Below, piece after piece: positions 20,585 through 40,900 of a stretch of DNA of 64,000 bases. Positions within the stretch are counted from its first letter, which is position 1; each line of letters starts with the position of its first letter. The position numbers and the translations under genes are program-made. The stretch covers positions 83,421,001 through 83,485,000 of the forward strand of contig NC_132993.1 in NCBI RefSeq assembly GCF_048564905.1. Direction: 5' to 3'. The notes below the pieces were generated by a model. The model was not told the origin of the DNA, ran no database searches, and was given only the letters and a program-made list of their open reading frames with translations. Source of the DNA: Vicugna pacos. Taxonomy: Eukaryota > Chordata > Mammalia > Artiodactyla > Camelidae.

Positions 20585-22830
20585 CTGGGAAGGCACTGGT
20601 GAGAGGCAGCCCAGCCAGGGAGGCCTGGGGGCGGTGGCTGTGACCTGGGGGAGGGCTGTGACCCTTCATCCTGCCCCTTGGGGCTGTGCACTGCTCCTGA
20701 GCTTTTTCAGCCCCAAACCTCAAACTCTGAGTTACTGCTTTTCTGTTGTCCGACTTTGAGCAGCCTGAGAAGGGGGCCGGAAAGGGGCTGTGGGTTAAAG
20801 GGCTCACCCTGGTCACTGGGCTGCCCCTCTGCTCCGCAGCCCTGTGTGTCCGGAATCTCTTCCAGATGTCAAGGCGCACTGTGCTCTCTGGCCCCAGGGC
20901 CTTTGCACACCCAGCTCACTCATCCCACACACCTCATCCCTTTCTGAGTCCACATCCTTCACCCTCCAGAGAGCCCCCACGAGGGCAGTGGGCCACTGAG
21001 GTCTCCCCAGGGCCCCACAGGGTGACAGCCCTGCAGAGGGGTTGGGGAGAGGTGTTGAAGCCTGGATTCTCACCTCAGCCAGAGAGAACTTGTCTGCCTG
21101 GGTCAGGAGGAGCTGCTTGAACCTGGAGGAGTGGGGAGCAGTGGGGAGAGCCTTGGGTGGGTAGTCACACTGGAAGCGGGTACAAAGGCTCCCACGGCCC
21201 AGGTGGCCACCCCTCAAGAGCACAGAGGCTCCCAAGTACAGGTGGCTACCCTCACAGTAGGACCCACCTCCCTCCCTGCTTCCCAAATGGTGCCCCTCAC
21301 CGCTCACCCCTCGCCCCACCACTCACACTTACTCATCCTTGTTCACCACGCCCTTGCCACTGGGGTCAAACAGGCGGAAGGCACTCAGGATGGCTTCCTC
21401 GGGGTCTGTCCCTGGGAGGCCAAAGGAGCCAGGTGAGCACCCACTCCCCCAGCCTCCAGCCCCCACTTAGGAGGACCCCAGGGTGCAAGGGGAAACTTCC
21501 ATGTCCCAGAGAGGTGGGTGGGTGTTCCAATACAAAATGTCTCTTGGGGTCAGAGAAGCCAAGATCAGCTGTCTTCTGAGATGGGCAGGAGATTGCAATT
21601 AGGGATTTGGGAGTAGAGGCTCCCAAATTAAGTCGGGGCTCGAGGCAATCAGTGCCCATGGGTCTGGGAGGCAGGGGGGTGCCCCACAGCCTCTGGGTGG
21701 GCAAGGGCCTGGTGGGGTCTGGGTGGGGTTCAGGCTTGCTGCCCTGCCGGGAGGAGCCAGACCTGCCCCAGGCTCACCATTGAGCTTCTCCCCAAAGAGT
21801 GTGAGGAATACGGTGAAGTTGATGGGCCCCTTCCCTTCCTGCAGCATGGCGTCCAACTCCTCTTCCGGGACATTCACCTTCCCTGGTGGGGCGGAGAGGG
21901 GCGTGAGATGGACACGGAGACCTTGAGTGTCTGTGAGTAGGGCCCAGGCTGCCCTTCCCTCCTTCCCAACCACGGAGGGTAGAGAGGTAGAGAGTCAGAG
22001 GCAGCTCTGGGTGGGGAGGTGAAGTGGAAGGAAGGCGCGATGAGGGGTGTGTGAGGAGACAGTCGGGGCAGTGTGAGGGGAAGGGAGGCGTGAGCAGCAA
22101 GAACAGGCAGGGCCACTGACTGACAGGAGGCCTGTCCCCTCCCACCAGCCCAGCAGCTCTGAGCTGAGTCCCTGGCCCGAGCAGGGCACGGCTGGGTGGA
22201 GATGGGCTCGCCTCACCCAGCTGGGAGTAGGTCTCTCGGAGGTCCGACTTGCAGATGATGCCATCACGGTTCTGGTCGATGCAGCTGAAGGCCTGCGAGG
22301 CAAGGGGTCACAGTCTCCAGATGGGAGCAGCCCCCACCCTAGGGGAAGTGGGAAGTCGGGGAGTCCTGGGTGGTAGGAGGAGCAGGGACAGGGGCCAGGA
22401 CCACTGGCCTACAGAGAAGAGGGAGTGTATGCGGGACAGGGTGCCCCGATGGGTCCCAGGCTGTTGGCGGTGGGGCACTCACTTCCTTGAACTCCTGGAT
22501 CTGGGCTTGCTCGAACATGGAGAAGACGTTGGAAGAGCCTCGCTGGGCCTGCTTGGTGGCTGCCGCCTTGCTCCGGGTCCCCGCCTTCCTGCTGGCCTGC
22601 AACCCCCATGGGTGGAGAGGGGTCCTCTCCCCAGCTCCCTAAAGACTCCCCACCATGGACACCCCCACAGCGTTCCCAGGACAGCCGGGGTCAGGGTCCT
22701 CTTCCTATCTCTGGGGACCACCTCTCCAGGCCCAACATAGGCACAGAAGTCACCGGCTCTGTTCCCCCAGCCCAAAGGACAGCAGCTGGGAGCCACTGGC
22801 CTGGAGTCCCCCCCACTGGGCACTCACCAT
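20483..22830 (-). CDS. MYL7: MYL7, atrial myosin regulatory light chain 2 (MLC-2a), complete, 7 coding exons
   Basis: MYL7 is the regulatory light chain that binds the neck of atrial cardiac myosin heavy chain and tunes contraction; it acts in the sarcomere of atrial muscle. The seven exons join to 175 aa, the same as human. Near the N terminus [11 protein letters not shown] holds the phosphorylatable serines (Ser22/Ser23). The first EF-hand has a complete calcium loop at residues 45-56 (D-Q-N-R-D-G to D), the metal site typical of regulatory light chains; later EF-hands are degenerate. The protein ends HGDEKEE. Exon 1 contributes only the ATG. The promoter just upstream carries cardiac-type motifs. 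Confidence 0.97.
20850..20990 (+). repeat. LINE L2 fragment in a MYL7 intron
   Basis: ggccccagggcctttgcac followed by a cacatccttcaccctcca-type block resembles a diverged internal L2 segment. Confidence 0.45.
21074..21122 (-). CDS. MYL7: MYL7 coding exon 6
   Basis: Completes a split Glu codon, then [16 protein letters not shown]. Donor GTGAGA. Confidence 0.95.
21333..21411 (-). CDS. MYL7: MYL7 coding exon 5
   Basis: [20 protein letters not shown] to VVNKD, the second EF-hand-like region. Donor GTAAGT. Confidence 0.95.
21778..21882 (-). CDS. MYL7: MYL7 coding exon 4
   Basis: [20 protein letters not shown] and [13 protein letters not shown], 105 nt. Human has KVSVPEEE here. Confidence 0.96.
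22217..22292 (-). CDS. MYL7: MYL7 coding exon 3 (EF-hand 1)
   Basis: Residues 40-64, [20 protein letters not shown], the calcium/magnesium-binding EF-hand loop. Donor GTGAGG. Confidence 0.96.
22483..22596 (-). CDS. MYL7: MYL7 coding exon 2
   Basis: Residues 2-39, [20 protein letters not shown] then [18 protein letters not shown]. Donor GTGAGT. Confidence 0.96.
22828..22830 (-). CDS. MYL7: MYL7 coding exon 1 (ATG only)
   Basis: The minus strand reads agagaggATGgtgagt: the start codon abuts the donor, so coding exon 1 is three bases. The next exon begins with the Ala codon, giving MASRKAG as in human MYL7. Confidence 0.9.
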
Positions 22831-22875
22831 CCTCTCTGTGCTGCAGCCTGGTCGCTGTGAGGGGCCCACAGCCCC

Positions 22876-23002
22876 CTTTATGTCTCAGCCTTATCACCTG
22901 GAGCGCCAAATAAGGACAGGAGGAGAGGACAGGCCCAAACTTGGCAGCCTGTGCCTGGGCTGGGGGAGGACAGGGCCCCAAGCAGATTCCAGCCACATTC
23001 CT
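22876..23002 (-). promoter_or_regulatory. MYL7: MYL7 cardiac-type promoter
   Basis: Within 130 bp upstream of the ATG on the minus strand lie a TATA-like CATAAAG (22876-22882), a TGATAA GATA site (22891-22896), an overlapping CACCTG E-box, a perfect CArG box CCAAATAAGG (22906-22915) and a CATTCCT MCAT motif (22996-23002 on plus). SRF, GATA4 and TEF-1 sites of this kind are established drivers of cardiac genes. Binding is inferred. Confidence 0.75.
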
Positions 23003-24485
23003 GGTGACCTTCAGGCCCCCAACATGTCACATCCGGGTGTCCACCCATCCTGGCAGCACCAGGCTTGCCGCTCTCCCCCTTCTAGTGCTGAATGCGGGGC
23101 CCTGCTGCCCCCACCTGACTGTCCTTCCTGCAGTTCCAGCCCAGAATCTGCACAGGCCAAGAGGACAGCGTGGGGAGGGCAGGCCCAGAGCCCCCACTGG
23201 GCGTGGGAAGGCACTGGGCGGGTCTGAGGATGGTCTCTGGCCCGAGTCGCCCCCACTCCCCCCAGAGATTCCCAGAGGTTTTGGTGAAGACGCTTGGCTC
23301 TGGCCCCTCTGACCAAGGGGAGAAGGCAGCCCTGAGTTGGCTGCGACCCCCAAAAGAACCTGAGTGTGATGCTTTTGGAGTGTGGAGCACTGCCTGGACC
23401 CCGAGTCCACTGGGACCCCCGTGAAAGCAGGTCATTAGCCCTTCATGTGGGGCTCAACCCCAAAATGAGGGGCCCGGACTCTCACCGTGGTGCCAGAGCA
23501 GCTGCCTCACCGGCCCCTTGCTGGCCCAGGGAAGAGAAGGGCTGCGGGGCTGGGGACCTTCCAGACCAGAAGGAGTGGGCCACTGGCTGCCCCCTTGAAC
23601 CTGGAACAGGAGAGGGCCCCCTGCCACCCCAGGACAAAATGAGATTCTATACTGTGCGTGAACGCTAAACATGAGTACATTCGTCCTGATAAAGAAGTGA
23701 TGCTTGCACAAACATAATTTGATGCAAAATTTTGACTCGAGAGAACTAAAAAAATCAGAAGTAATTGCACATGAGACACACCAGAAAACGAGAGAACATC
23801 TCAGTGAGGATGTGATTATGCAAAATCACAACTTTGGGTCAAGTCCTGAACGAAACAGCACAGTCATTCCTGATTTGCTGGATAGCTTCTCTTATTAAAA
23901 AATAAGTGTATGTTAAAATCTTACAAATATGTGTTCGTTTGTAACTGGGTTTACGTGGAAGATGGTCTTAGGCTCCAGGCTAGGCATTTCATCCAGGAGC
24001 ATCTGGAAGCACCTCAGAAATCAAGTAACTTCTTCAACTCCTGGTCCCCCCATCACTGCCACAACGCAAGTGGCTCCGAGGGACCCCCTGCTGAGACAAC
24101 CTGCAGCAGGACCAGTCCTAGAGACCAGCCCTGCCTGCCCCCTTCCCAGAGCAGCCCCACTCCTTCCTGGACACACCCTTGGAGCTCTTGGAAACCTCAG
24201 AGTGGCTGTGTGATTAGGGTCAGGTGGAACCACACCCCAGAAGTCCAGAACCACAGATCACACTGACCCCCCATGCCACCCCATTCCTGTTTCTGCAGCC
24301 TGGTCTGTCACTCTACGCTATGCTCCCCGGCGTAGCTGGTCGGAGACAATGACAAATTCCAAGACATGCCTAGGCCTGCAGAGTGTCTGTGTTCATGTGA
24401 CCACATCTTTATACATGTTGTCCCACAGCCCTTACACACAGGTCAAAGAATGGTGGACAAGGTCACGTTCTAAACTTTTAAAACT
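23003..24485. other. MYL7-GCK intergenic region
   Basis: The first part is GC-rich and featureless. 23640-23935 is a sharply AT-rich island with no recognised repeat. The rest is ordinary sequence with no exon. Confidence 0.5.
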
Positions 24486-24491
24486 TTTAAT
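24486..24491 (-). terminator. GCK: Candidate GCK polyadenylation signal ATTAAA
   Basis: TTTAAT on plus reads ATTAAA on minus, 930 bp past the GCK stop. No better canonical signal lies between, and a 3' UTR near 0.9 kb suits the known transcript size. Confidence 0.5.
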
Positions 24492-25422
24492 TAAAAAAAA
24501 CCCCACACGGTCCCAGGTTGGGCATGAAGAGGTTGGCGTGGTGCATGGAGGTCTGATGAGAAGAAGGAGGCCTGGGTTGTCCCTTGGGGGTGTGCTGAGT
24601 GCTGCCTGGGGTTTCTCTCCCAGCCAGCACTGGGGGAGCCAAGGACTCCATCCTGGAGGTGCTCCTAAGACTCCCTGTGGGTAGCGGGATGCCTCCTCTT
24701 CCTGGGGCCCTCTGGGCCTCCTGTGAGGGTCCATCCCAGAACCACAAACCACTCACGGATGGCAGTATGAGGGGGAAAAGGCTGCCATCTCCAGGCCTCG
24801 TGCGTGGTACCTGCAGCCTCCCCCGTGGAGCTGGTCCCCCCATTTCCCAAGCAAGAAAACAGCCAGGCCTGGGTGATCAGCAGCACCCGCCTCAAATCAC
24901 CCTATGGAACCCAGGTCTAGGTCTGGCCAGGTGACAAGGGCTGTCTCCCTATGTGTGCCAAGTTCCCAGGGAAGGCAGGCCATAGCAGGGTCCAAGGGGC
25001 ATCTCCTTCCCAGAGCCAGGGCCCAAGGTTGGCTGAGCCAGGCTGAAAGTTCCAAGCAGTGCACAAATGCAACAAAATCCTGAGTGAGTGACTCCCTTCT
25101 GGGTCCTTGATTCCAGCAAGAAAGGTGAGGTACTTTGGGGGGGGGTCTCCATCCCTGCTCATCTCAGCCCCCAACCCAGTCAGAGCCCTAGGGCTGTCCT
25201 GTCCACTGACCCTGAGCGAAGAGGCCTGCTCCAAGCCACGCACTCCCCTCGACGGGCTTTCCCCAACTTCTGGGGATCACAGTGGGGATGGGAGGCGTCC
25301 AGGGTCCTTACACGGAGAAGCCTCTTGACTGGGCCGGGTTGGGAGCACCGGCAGGGAGCGCGCTCCCTGGAGCCCACGTCCAGCGGCCGGCCACAGCCTC
25401 CTTGCTTGTGCAGCCTCTGTCC
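24492..25422 (-). other. GCK: Probable GCK 3' UTR
   Basis: The stretch between the stop codon and the candidate poly(A) signal. It has no other gene or repeat that I can name. Confidence 0.5.
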
Positions 25423-34456
<9,034 letters not shown>

Positions 34457-34457
34457 T

Positions 34458-34474
34458 CACACACACACACACAC
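34458..34474. repeat. Short CA microsatellite
   Basis: Eight to nine CA units, about 85 bp upstream of GCK exon 2. Confidence 0.8.
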
Positions 34475-34784
34475 CCCCCAAGGGTTTCCTTTTGCCCCCG
34501 ATCCTGGGTCCAGGACGACCCGTCATTTCAAACCACCACAGTTAAAACTAGTTGAAAAATTAGGAGAGCAGTTTCCAACACCAGCTTTTAAACAAACTTG
34601 GCCTGGGGTGTGTCGATAGGTGAGGGTCAGAGCACAGCTGTAGCACCTCCCTTTGAACCTCAGATCCCTGCTGAGCGAGGCGGAAGGCACTAACCAGGGG
34701 ACTGGGTGAGACACGGGCCAGAAGAGCCTGTCTGGAGGGTGACGTGCAGCTGGCATTACTGTCTGAAAGATCTGGTCATTCTAC

Positions 34785-35420
34785 TGTTAGAGCAGGCAGA
34801 CAGCTAGATATGAGCAGAGAAAGGGGGACACAGACCAAATGGCAGGAACTGGGCAGAAAAGAGGGGCACAGGCCAAATGCAGGAAACCACACATCATGGA
34901 AGCACCAAGGGTCCCTGGGCAGAGAAAGGAAAGCAGGAACCTTTGGGCTGATAAGGGGTCACACCTTTTGGGGTGATGAGTGGCCTGGAGACCCCAACAA
35001 AGAAAGATGAGAAAAGGCAGGAATTTCCAGTGTCTGAATGTAACCTTTTGCTCATTATGCCCTCATTTCAATAAAATTAGCCTTGCAGATTAGAAGTACC
35101 ACCCATCAGGCACCAACGCTGTGACACTTCCGATCCAGACCAAATAAGGACAAAAATCCCTCCTCCCTTCAGGAAGGTGGAGTTGGGGTGATAATCAGGG
35201 AATACGACCCCAGCCCCTCCCCAGTGAATATTCTGTCCATTCATTTTTATATCCTATGTAACCAACTTGCCAAAGAAACACAGGGCAGCCGCTCACCTGA
35301 GCCTGCCCGCTCTCCCCTTGCAAGTGTCCTATCCATCCCTTAATAAACCCTCACTTTACTTTTTTAGCCACTACATCTTGTCTCTGAATTCTTTCTGGGA
35401 CGGGACCAGAACCTAGAACA
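34785..35420 (+). mobile_element. ERV1-type LTR, fossil
   Basis: About 636 bp, with TGTTAG start, ccttaataaaccctcact (poly(A) signal), then ctacatcttgtctctgaatt and an ccagaacctagaaca end, typical of class I ERV LTRs. No internal sequence is attached. It lies about 410 bp upstream of GCK exon 2, antisense to GCK. Family differs from the LTR at 32943. Confidence 0.65.
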
Positions 35421-36540
35421 CGGTCGCATCCACCAACAACACTATATCTAGGAATTTATGCTAAGGGAGTCAGTGGGCCTGTGTCACAAATGTTCGTAAG
35501 TGATAGTCAAGACACACTAGTTCGAGGTGAAACCAGTTAGTCAGAGGTGTCTGTTTGACTAAGGCATGGCGGTCCACAGCCTGGAAGGCGCTGAGCCCAT
35601 CAGAGAGAGGACAGGTCCCTATGCAGTGAAGGAGAGAGGCCGGTGGCACAAAGCTCCGTTTCAATACCACCATTCTCGTGGGTACGGATGGCCTGGGTGG
35701 GGATCTCCTCCCGCACCTTCTGGAGGAGTGGCCACCCGCTCACCCCTCCATGGTGGCATGACATCTCCAGGAAGTGGGGACCCAGCCCTGACCTTTGCAC
35801 AATACCACGTCTCCATGGAGAAAAGGCCATTTTGATTCACCAGCTATTTGGACCAAAAAAGAAGGGAAAAATACCCAGATAAAAGCCGTGGGTCCACTCT
35901 TCCCAAAATCTCACTCTCTCTTGCTGGCAGTCTTCCATGTAAGCTCGGGGGTGGAGATGCTCTGAATTCCAAGCGGGAGGCAACACAGCTACTTGCTCCT
36001 TCTTCCTCGGTTTTTAGAGCCCACGGTTTATTGCGGGGTGGGTTGGGGGGTATCACATTAAAGGAAGGCAGCTCCTCCCCAGGCCCAGGGGACAGCCATC
36101 CTATCCCCTTTGGTTGGTAATCTGGTTTAGAGCTCGGCATGTGGCGCAGTTCTGGCCAGTGACAGGTGAAGGGAAGCCTGATTTTAGCAGGAGGGGGCAC
36201 CTTCTGGGAAGGTCAGTCCCCTCAAACTTTGTGAACACAGCCATATAAGGTGTGATAAGCTGTTAGCACACTACTGATGGCAGAGTAGAGACAGCGTGGG
36301 TCCAGCCCTGAAGACATCACTGATGTGCTGAGCCAACCCTGGACCCATCCACCTCTCTGTGCTGGTTTTGGGAGCAAATACTAACCAAGTAAGGCTACAG
36401 TTAGGTTTTGAATTTCCTGCAGCCCAAAGCATTCCTAATGGATACAGATCTTTATTGAGGAACCCCTTCTCTTACCAAGACTCCATACTGAAAATTTAAA
36501 CCCAGGGAAAGTCACAAAGGATGGATGGGACTGACAAACA
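35421..36540. other. GCK upstream intron, unannotated stretch
   Basis: I see nothing recognisable here, other than ordinary intronic sequence. Confidence 0.4.
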
Positions 36541-36575
36541 TGCTCTGTGAAATGATCCAGGCTGTCCTCAGAGGA
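36541..36575 (+). repeat. 35-bp direct repeat, copy 1
   Basis: Exactly identical over 35 bases to 39868-39902, starting tgctctgtgaaatgatccag and ending gtcctcagagga. The flanks differ at once on both sides. Confidence 0.9.
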
Positions 36576-36639
36576 CCACGCCTACAGCCTTGCCTCCTCT
36601 ATCTTTCTGACACTTTCTAACATAAAATGGCTCAGGAAC

Positions 36640-36830
36640 GAACGGCTCCAGTAGCATTTGCTGAGTCCTTCCAATGTGCCAGGCCCTGAGCTGCTCGCAC
36701 CCGTACAAGTTGCCTCACATCCTCGTCGCAGGGCACTAAGGGGCGGTGCCAGCAATTGCCCATCTTCGAGATGAGCAAAGGCTTATAGAAGTCACTCGTG
36801 CAGGCCCGTGCAGCCAGCACACTGCCCAGG
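36640..36830 (-). repeat. MIR SINE
   Basis: tagcatttgctgagtccttc, then atgtgccaggccctgagctg and catcttcgagatgagcaaag follow the reverse MIR order. Confidence 0.75.
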
Positions 36831-36970
36831 GCCAGCACCCACAGCCATGCACATGAGGGCTGCAGTCTGACGTCCCCAAGAAGCTGCCTGGCATCTCTCC
36901 CAAAACAGAACTGTAAGACACAATGAGCTTTTTTTTTTTTTTTAATTTTTTTAAAGAAACTGAGACGATC

Positions 36971-37120
36971 CCTTTTTTGGGGTGGGGAGGAATAATTGGG
37001 TTTATTTATTTATTTACTATTCATTAATTTAATTTATTTTATTGAAGGTGCTGGGGATTGAACCCAGGACCTCTTGTATGCCGAGCAAGCGCTGTACTAC
37101 TGAGATATACCCTCCCCACC
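36971..37120 (-). repeat. Camelid Vic-1 SINE
   Basis: On the minus strand: ggggagggtatatctcagta, then gaggtcctgggttcaatccc (B box), then an AATAAA-rich tail and a cctaatt-type end. It derives from tRNA-Ala. Diverged, so not the youngest copy. Confidence 0.9.
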
Positions 37121-37159
37121 GAAAGTCTCCTGCCTTTTATTTAACAGATTTCAGAAAAC

Positions 37160-37285
37160 TTTTTTTGTCGGAGGAAGTAACTAGGTTTTTATTTCTTTAT
37201 TTTTTAAATGGAGGTACAGGGGATCGAACCCAGGATCTTGTGCATGCTAAACACACACTCTACCACTGAGCTATACCCTCACCTC
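37160..37285 (-). repeat. Camelid Vic-1 SINE, second copy
   Basis: On the minus strand: gagggtatagctcagtggta, then gatcctgggttcgatcccct and a short T-rich-flanked tail. Same orientation and about 40 bp from the copy ending at 37120. Confidence 0.9.
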
Positions 37286-37819
37286 TTCACAGGCTCTTAA
37301 CAAAACAGATGCTGACCATGCAAAGGTCCAGTCCGCAGGCCCCGCTGGGCTCCATCCCCTCTTCCTCAGTCATGGAGGCCCATCCAGTGGCCGTTGGCCT
37401 GGACTCATGAGGAGCTGTAATTTAATGGCTTCACCCTCTTCGTCCAGCCCCATGTGGGCACAGGTTGGGAAGGATGCTAGAAGGTTCCATGGCTGCAGCC
37501 TGACACTCCAGGGGGCCACCAGCAGACTTCCTATCTGCCCTTGGAGAGTGTCTTTAGCAATGGTTGTAAGCCCCTTCCTCGGGTGCATCTCGGCCTCCAG
37601 ATGCCACACTTAGTCAGCCTGCAACACCGAGGAGGGGCATTCTGAGCTGCAGGGTCCCCTCAGTCCCCAAGGCTGTGTGTCTGGGCAGGTGTGGGTGGAG
37701 TTCAAGTCCTAAGGGCAGAAGCCAGCCTCGCTGACCCCTGGGAATGTCCCCAGGGGCAGGCACTTCATGCCAGGCCCTGCTCGGGGGCATCCCTGGTTCT
37801 CCCTTAAACTTAATGCCCC

Positions 37820-37935
37820 TTGGACACAGACTTTTATTATCTCCATTTCCTACAAAGAAGAAACTGAGCACAGGGGTGCACTTTTCAAAGCTACAGAGCC
37901 AGAAGGCTCAGAGCTGGCTTTGCACCCAGGTGCCA
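37820..37935 (-). repeat. MIR SINE
   Basis: ttattatctccatttcctac, then aagaaactgagcacaggggt and cagagctggctttgcaccca form a reverse MIR core. Confidence 0.7.
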
Positions 37936-40900
37936 GCTCTGAACCTGCTTTCCCTCCCCACCCCTACCGGGCTGCCCAGCCCTTCCCTGAACCCAGATCC
38001 TGGCTGCAAAAGTCTCATGCTGGGTGTCTGTGGAAGCTGGCTTAAAGGTCTTGCCAAACAGCCTAGGAAATGCAGGATGTTGCCAGAGGACCCCCAAGAA
38101 GCCACCTGTCCCCCAGGTCACAGGAGAACAAACAAAGCACAGAGCCCATCCTCCCATTCCTGCCCCGACAGCTGCAGCCTTTTCTGCTCGCCAGGAGGTC
38201 ACAGGACACATCATCAGGGCTCAGGGCGATGCCTAAACGGGGGGGGGGGTGTCTCCTGCCCGACCAACTCTCCCACACTCCAGGCAGGGCCACTGCCACC
38301 ATCTGACAGTGCCACGGCCCCCCAGGACCCTGGTTTGCAGGAGGAGAGCCGGACTGCCCAGTGCCCTCTGGCTCTCAGGGACTCCCATCTTGGCTGTCCT
38401 GGGATTCTCGAGGTAGATCTGGGGCTGACAGCTGGTGGATCCTCTTCCCCAGGAGGATGGGGGCAACTGGCTCAGGGTCACCCACTCTGTGTACACAGCC
38501 ACCTAACGGCCTGGGAGCACAGGGGCCAGGCTGCAGCTGGACACACGGCAGGGCTGACACAGCCCTCCAGGGCACAGAGAAGTGCCCTCCAGCGTTTGCC
38601 CACGGGCCCCACTCCCTGGCTCTCTGGGGCCCTCCCAGTGCTGTGCTGGGGTGGGAAGCACCTTCAGGCCCACCCCTAAGCCTCCTCATCTCACAGATGG
38701 AGGCATCACTGGGTGTCCTGCCTTCCTTCCTGAGCCCTGGGAGTGGAGTCCCCCTGAGTGTGGCATAAAGGGGCAGGTGTCCGGAGCTGAGCCCTGCAGA
38801 TCCAGCCCCGGTCATTCCTGCCCAACCAACTTGGCCACCTCAGCTTTGTTTTCAACCTGTACAGGTGATGGCCTTGTCCAGGCTGGTGGCCTTAAGGACT
38901 GTCCAGATACTGATGGCTGAACACTAGGAGGAGTGGTTCCACACCCTGAGATGGGGTGGGTTGAGTGGGGAAATCAGCCTGGTCTCAGCATGCCGGCATG
39001 TCTGTTAGCCAAGGGGAGATGGGTGCCAGGTAGCCATTGGATATATGAGGCCAGAGCTCAGGGGACAGTCTGGCCCTGTCAGACCCGGGAGCAAGTTCCC
39101 CAGAAGACGTTGTCCCTGGAGACCATCCTGGAGAGGCTGGACAGTGGGTGTCAGGAGAGGCCAGCTGTCTCTTAACCTGAGTGCCTCCTTCCAAGGGGTC
39201 CAGCCCACCCTAGCCTCTACTCTGCCAAAATAATTGTCCTGCATGCACAGGAAGAACCGGCCCCAGCCGTGGCCCTGGGGACCACTTGCCCTGGACAGGC
39301 CAGGGTGGACAGTCGCCATGCTACCCAGGGTCAGGAGAGCACGTTGAGGAGGCAGCCGACGGATAGGGGCCACTGAGGGGGTGGCCCTGTGCAGGATAGA
39401 GTCTTGGCTTGGTCTTGGGAGATTCCTGGCTGATTTTCACCTGGGGCCTGTGTTGCACTTGGGCGGGGAGAGGTAGGCTGGTGGCAGGAAGGCCTGGCCT
39501 CAGGCACCGAACAAGGCAGACCCCTCGGGACACCAGGGTGCGGAGATGTAAGGCCAAGATGCCTAAACCTCCCTCTTCTCCTGTGATCTCACAGCCCCAC
39601 TGAAAATTAAGCCGCAGGATTGGTGGGAGGTAGAGAGTGGAGGTCATGTATAGATCTCATTTGGGTCAATGAGAGCCAGGACCAGGCCTGGGGCAGAGGT
39701 AGGAGAGGGTGGGGGAAATGAGGGGACAGGATGTAGAGAAGGGGAGGGGCCCAGGAAGGAGTGGAGGTGGGGTACCACCTGGATGACTGCCCCCACCCCA
39801 GGGGTCCAGGGCCTGTCAGTCTACCCTAAGGCTGTCCTCACAGGGCACAGCCTTGGAAAGGCCCTCGTGCTCTGTGAAATGATCCAGGCTGTCCTCAGAG
39901 GATCTGAGGCTGGCCCCCCAAGTTAAAAAATGCTTGTTTTCATCAGGGATCTTCAACTGTAAATTGTTAAAACCTGCCTTAGAAGGTGGGGAAGGTCATT
40001 CTTGGGTTTGGGGCTTGCAAAGTCCAGGCCAGAGCTCACTTTGGGGGCCTCCCTCCCTCCTCGCCCCAGCTCCCTGCCTGGAGATGCCGGCACCTGCCAA
40101 GCCCTGCTAAAATTATCAGGTGCTTCCAAGTGGGCAGGGTCAGGGAACGGCGGCTTGACGGAATGCCAGGCTTTCCTGCCAATGGCCAGTGTGGTCATCC
40201 CTGAGAAGCCCTTGACATGATCGACATGATCTTTCCCAAAATAGAACAGAAAGGGCTTCACTGGTCCTGCATGTGACCCGTCACTGTCCTTGACACTGAG
40301 CCACTGTTTGCACGAAAGGGTGGGGTAAGGGACAGGGCTCATCCCCAGGTTTGGAAAAGGGGGCCCCCTTGGAGCAGCCAAGACCAGAAGCAGCTGCCCT
40401 TCTCCTGGCCCAAGCACATAGCACCTGAGAAGAGGAGCAGAATCCTCCAGCTCTGTCCTCTGGGAAGTGGGAGCGGACCAGGCAGAGATCAGGTGGGCCC
40501 CCTTCTGGTCTGCTAGACTTCCAGTGCCCTCTCCAGCTTGCACTTTGACCAGCAAGCATCCATCCCGAGAGCCCTTTCCTGGGGCCACCTCCTTGCATTT
40601 CCCAGCACTTGTCGGGGCAGGAAGGAGTCCAACACCCCCACTTCCCCGCACTAGTTAATCCTCCAGAGCCAGACTCTCCTGCCTCATGCCAGCCCTCCAG
40701 TGCGCCCACCGCAGGAGCTGAGTCTCGCTGCTTCTGCCTCTTTTGGTAAAGGGGTAACACCAGAGGGTGAGCACTGGGCTGGAGTTAAGGATCAGTGTAG
40801 CAAGGGACCAGCTTGTCCAGAAAAAAGGGGCCAGGAGAGCAAGGGCCTCAGAGACAATGGCTCCTGAGGGATGCCCAGGACACACTAAGAGTCTTCAATA

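Noticed and set aside
36632-36921. Minus-strand frame with start resembling hepatic GCK MAV-type start
   Set aside because: The following residues do not match any known GCK first exon and the sequence is a MIR.
37744-38679. 311-codon plus-strand open frame
   Set aside because: GC-rich composition with Ser/Pro/Gly bias, no domain, overlapping other long frames on both strands. Most likely chance.
39953-40651. 232-codon minus-strand open frame upstream of GCK
   Set aside because: No recognisable family or repeats of protein motifs, and no splice context linking it to GCK. Considered as a hepatic GCK first exon region but no matching peptide.
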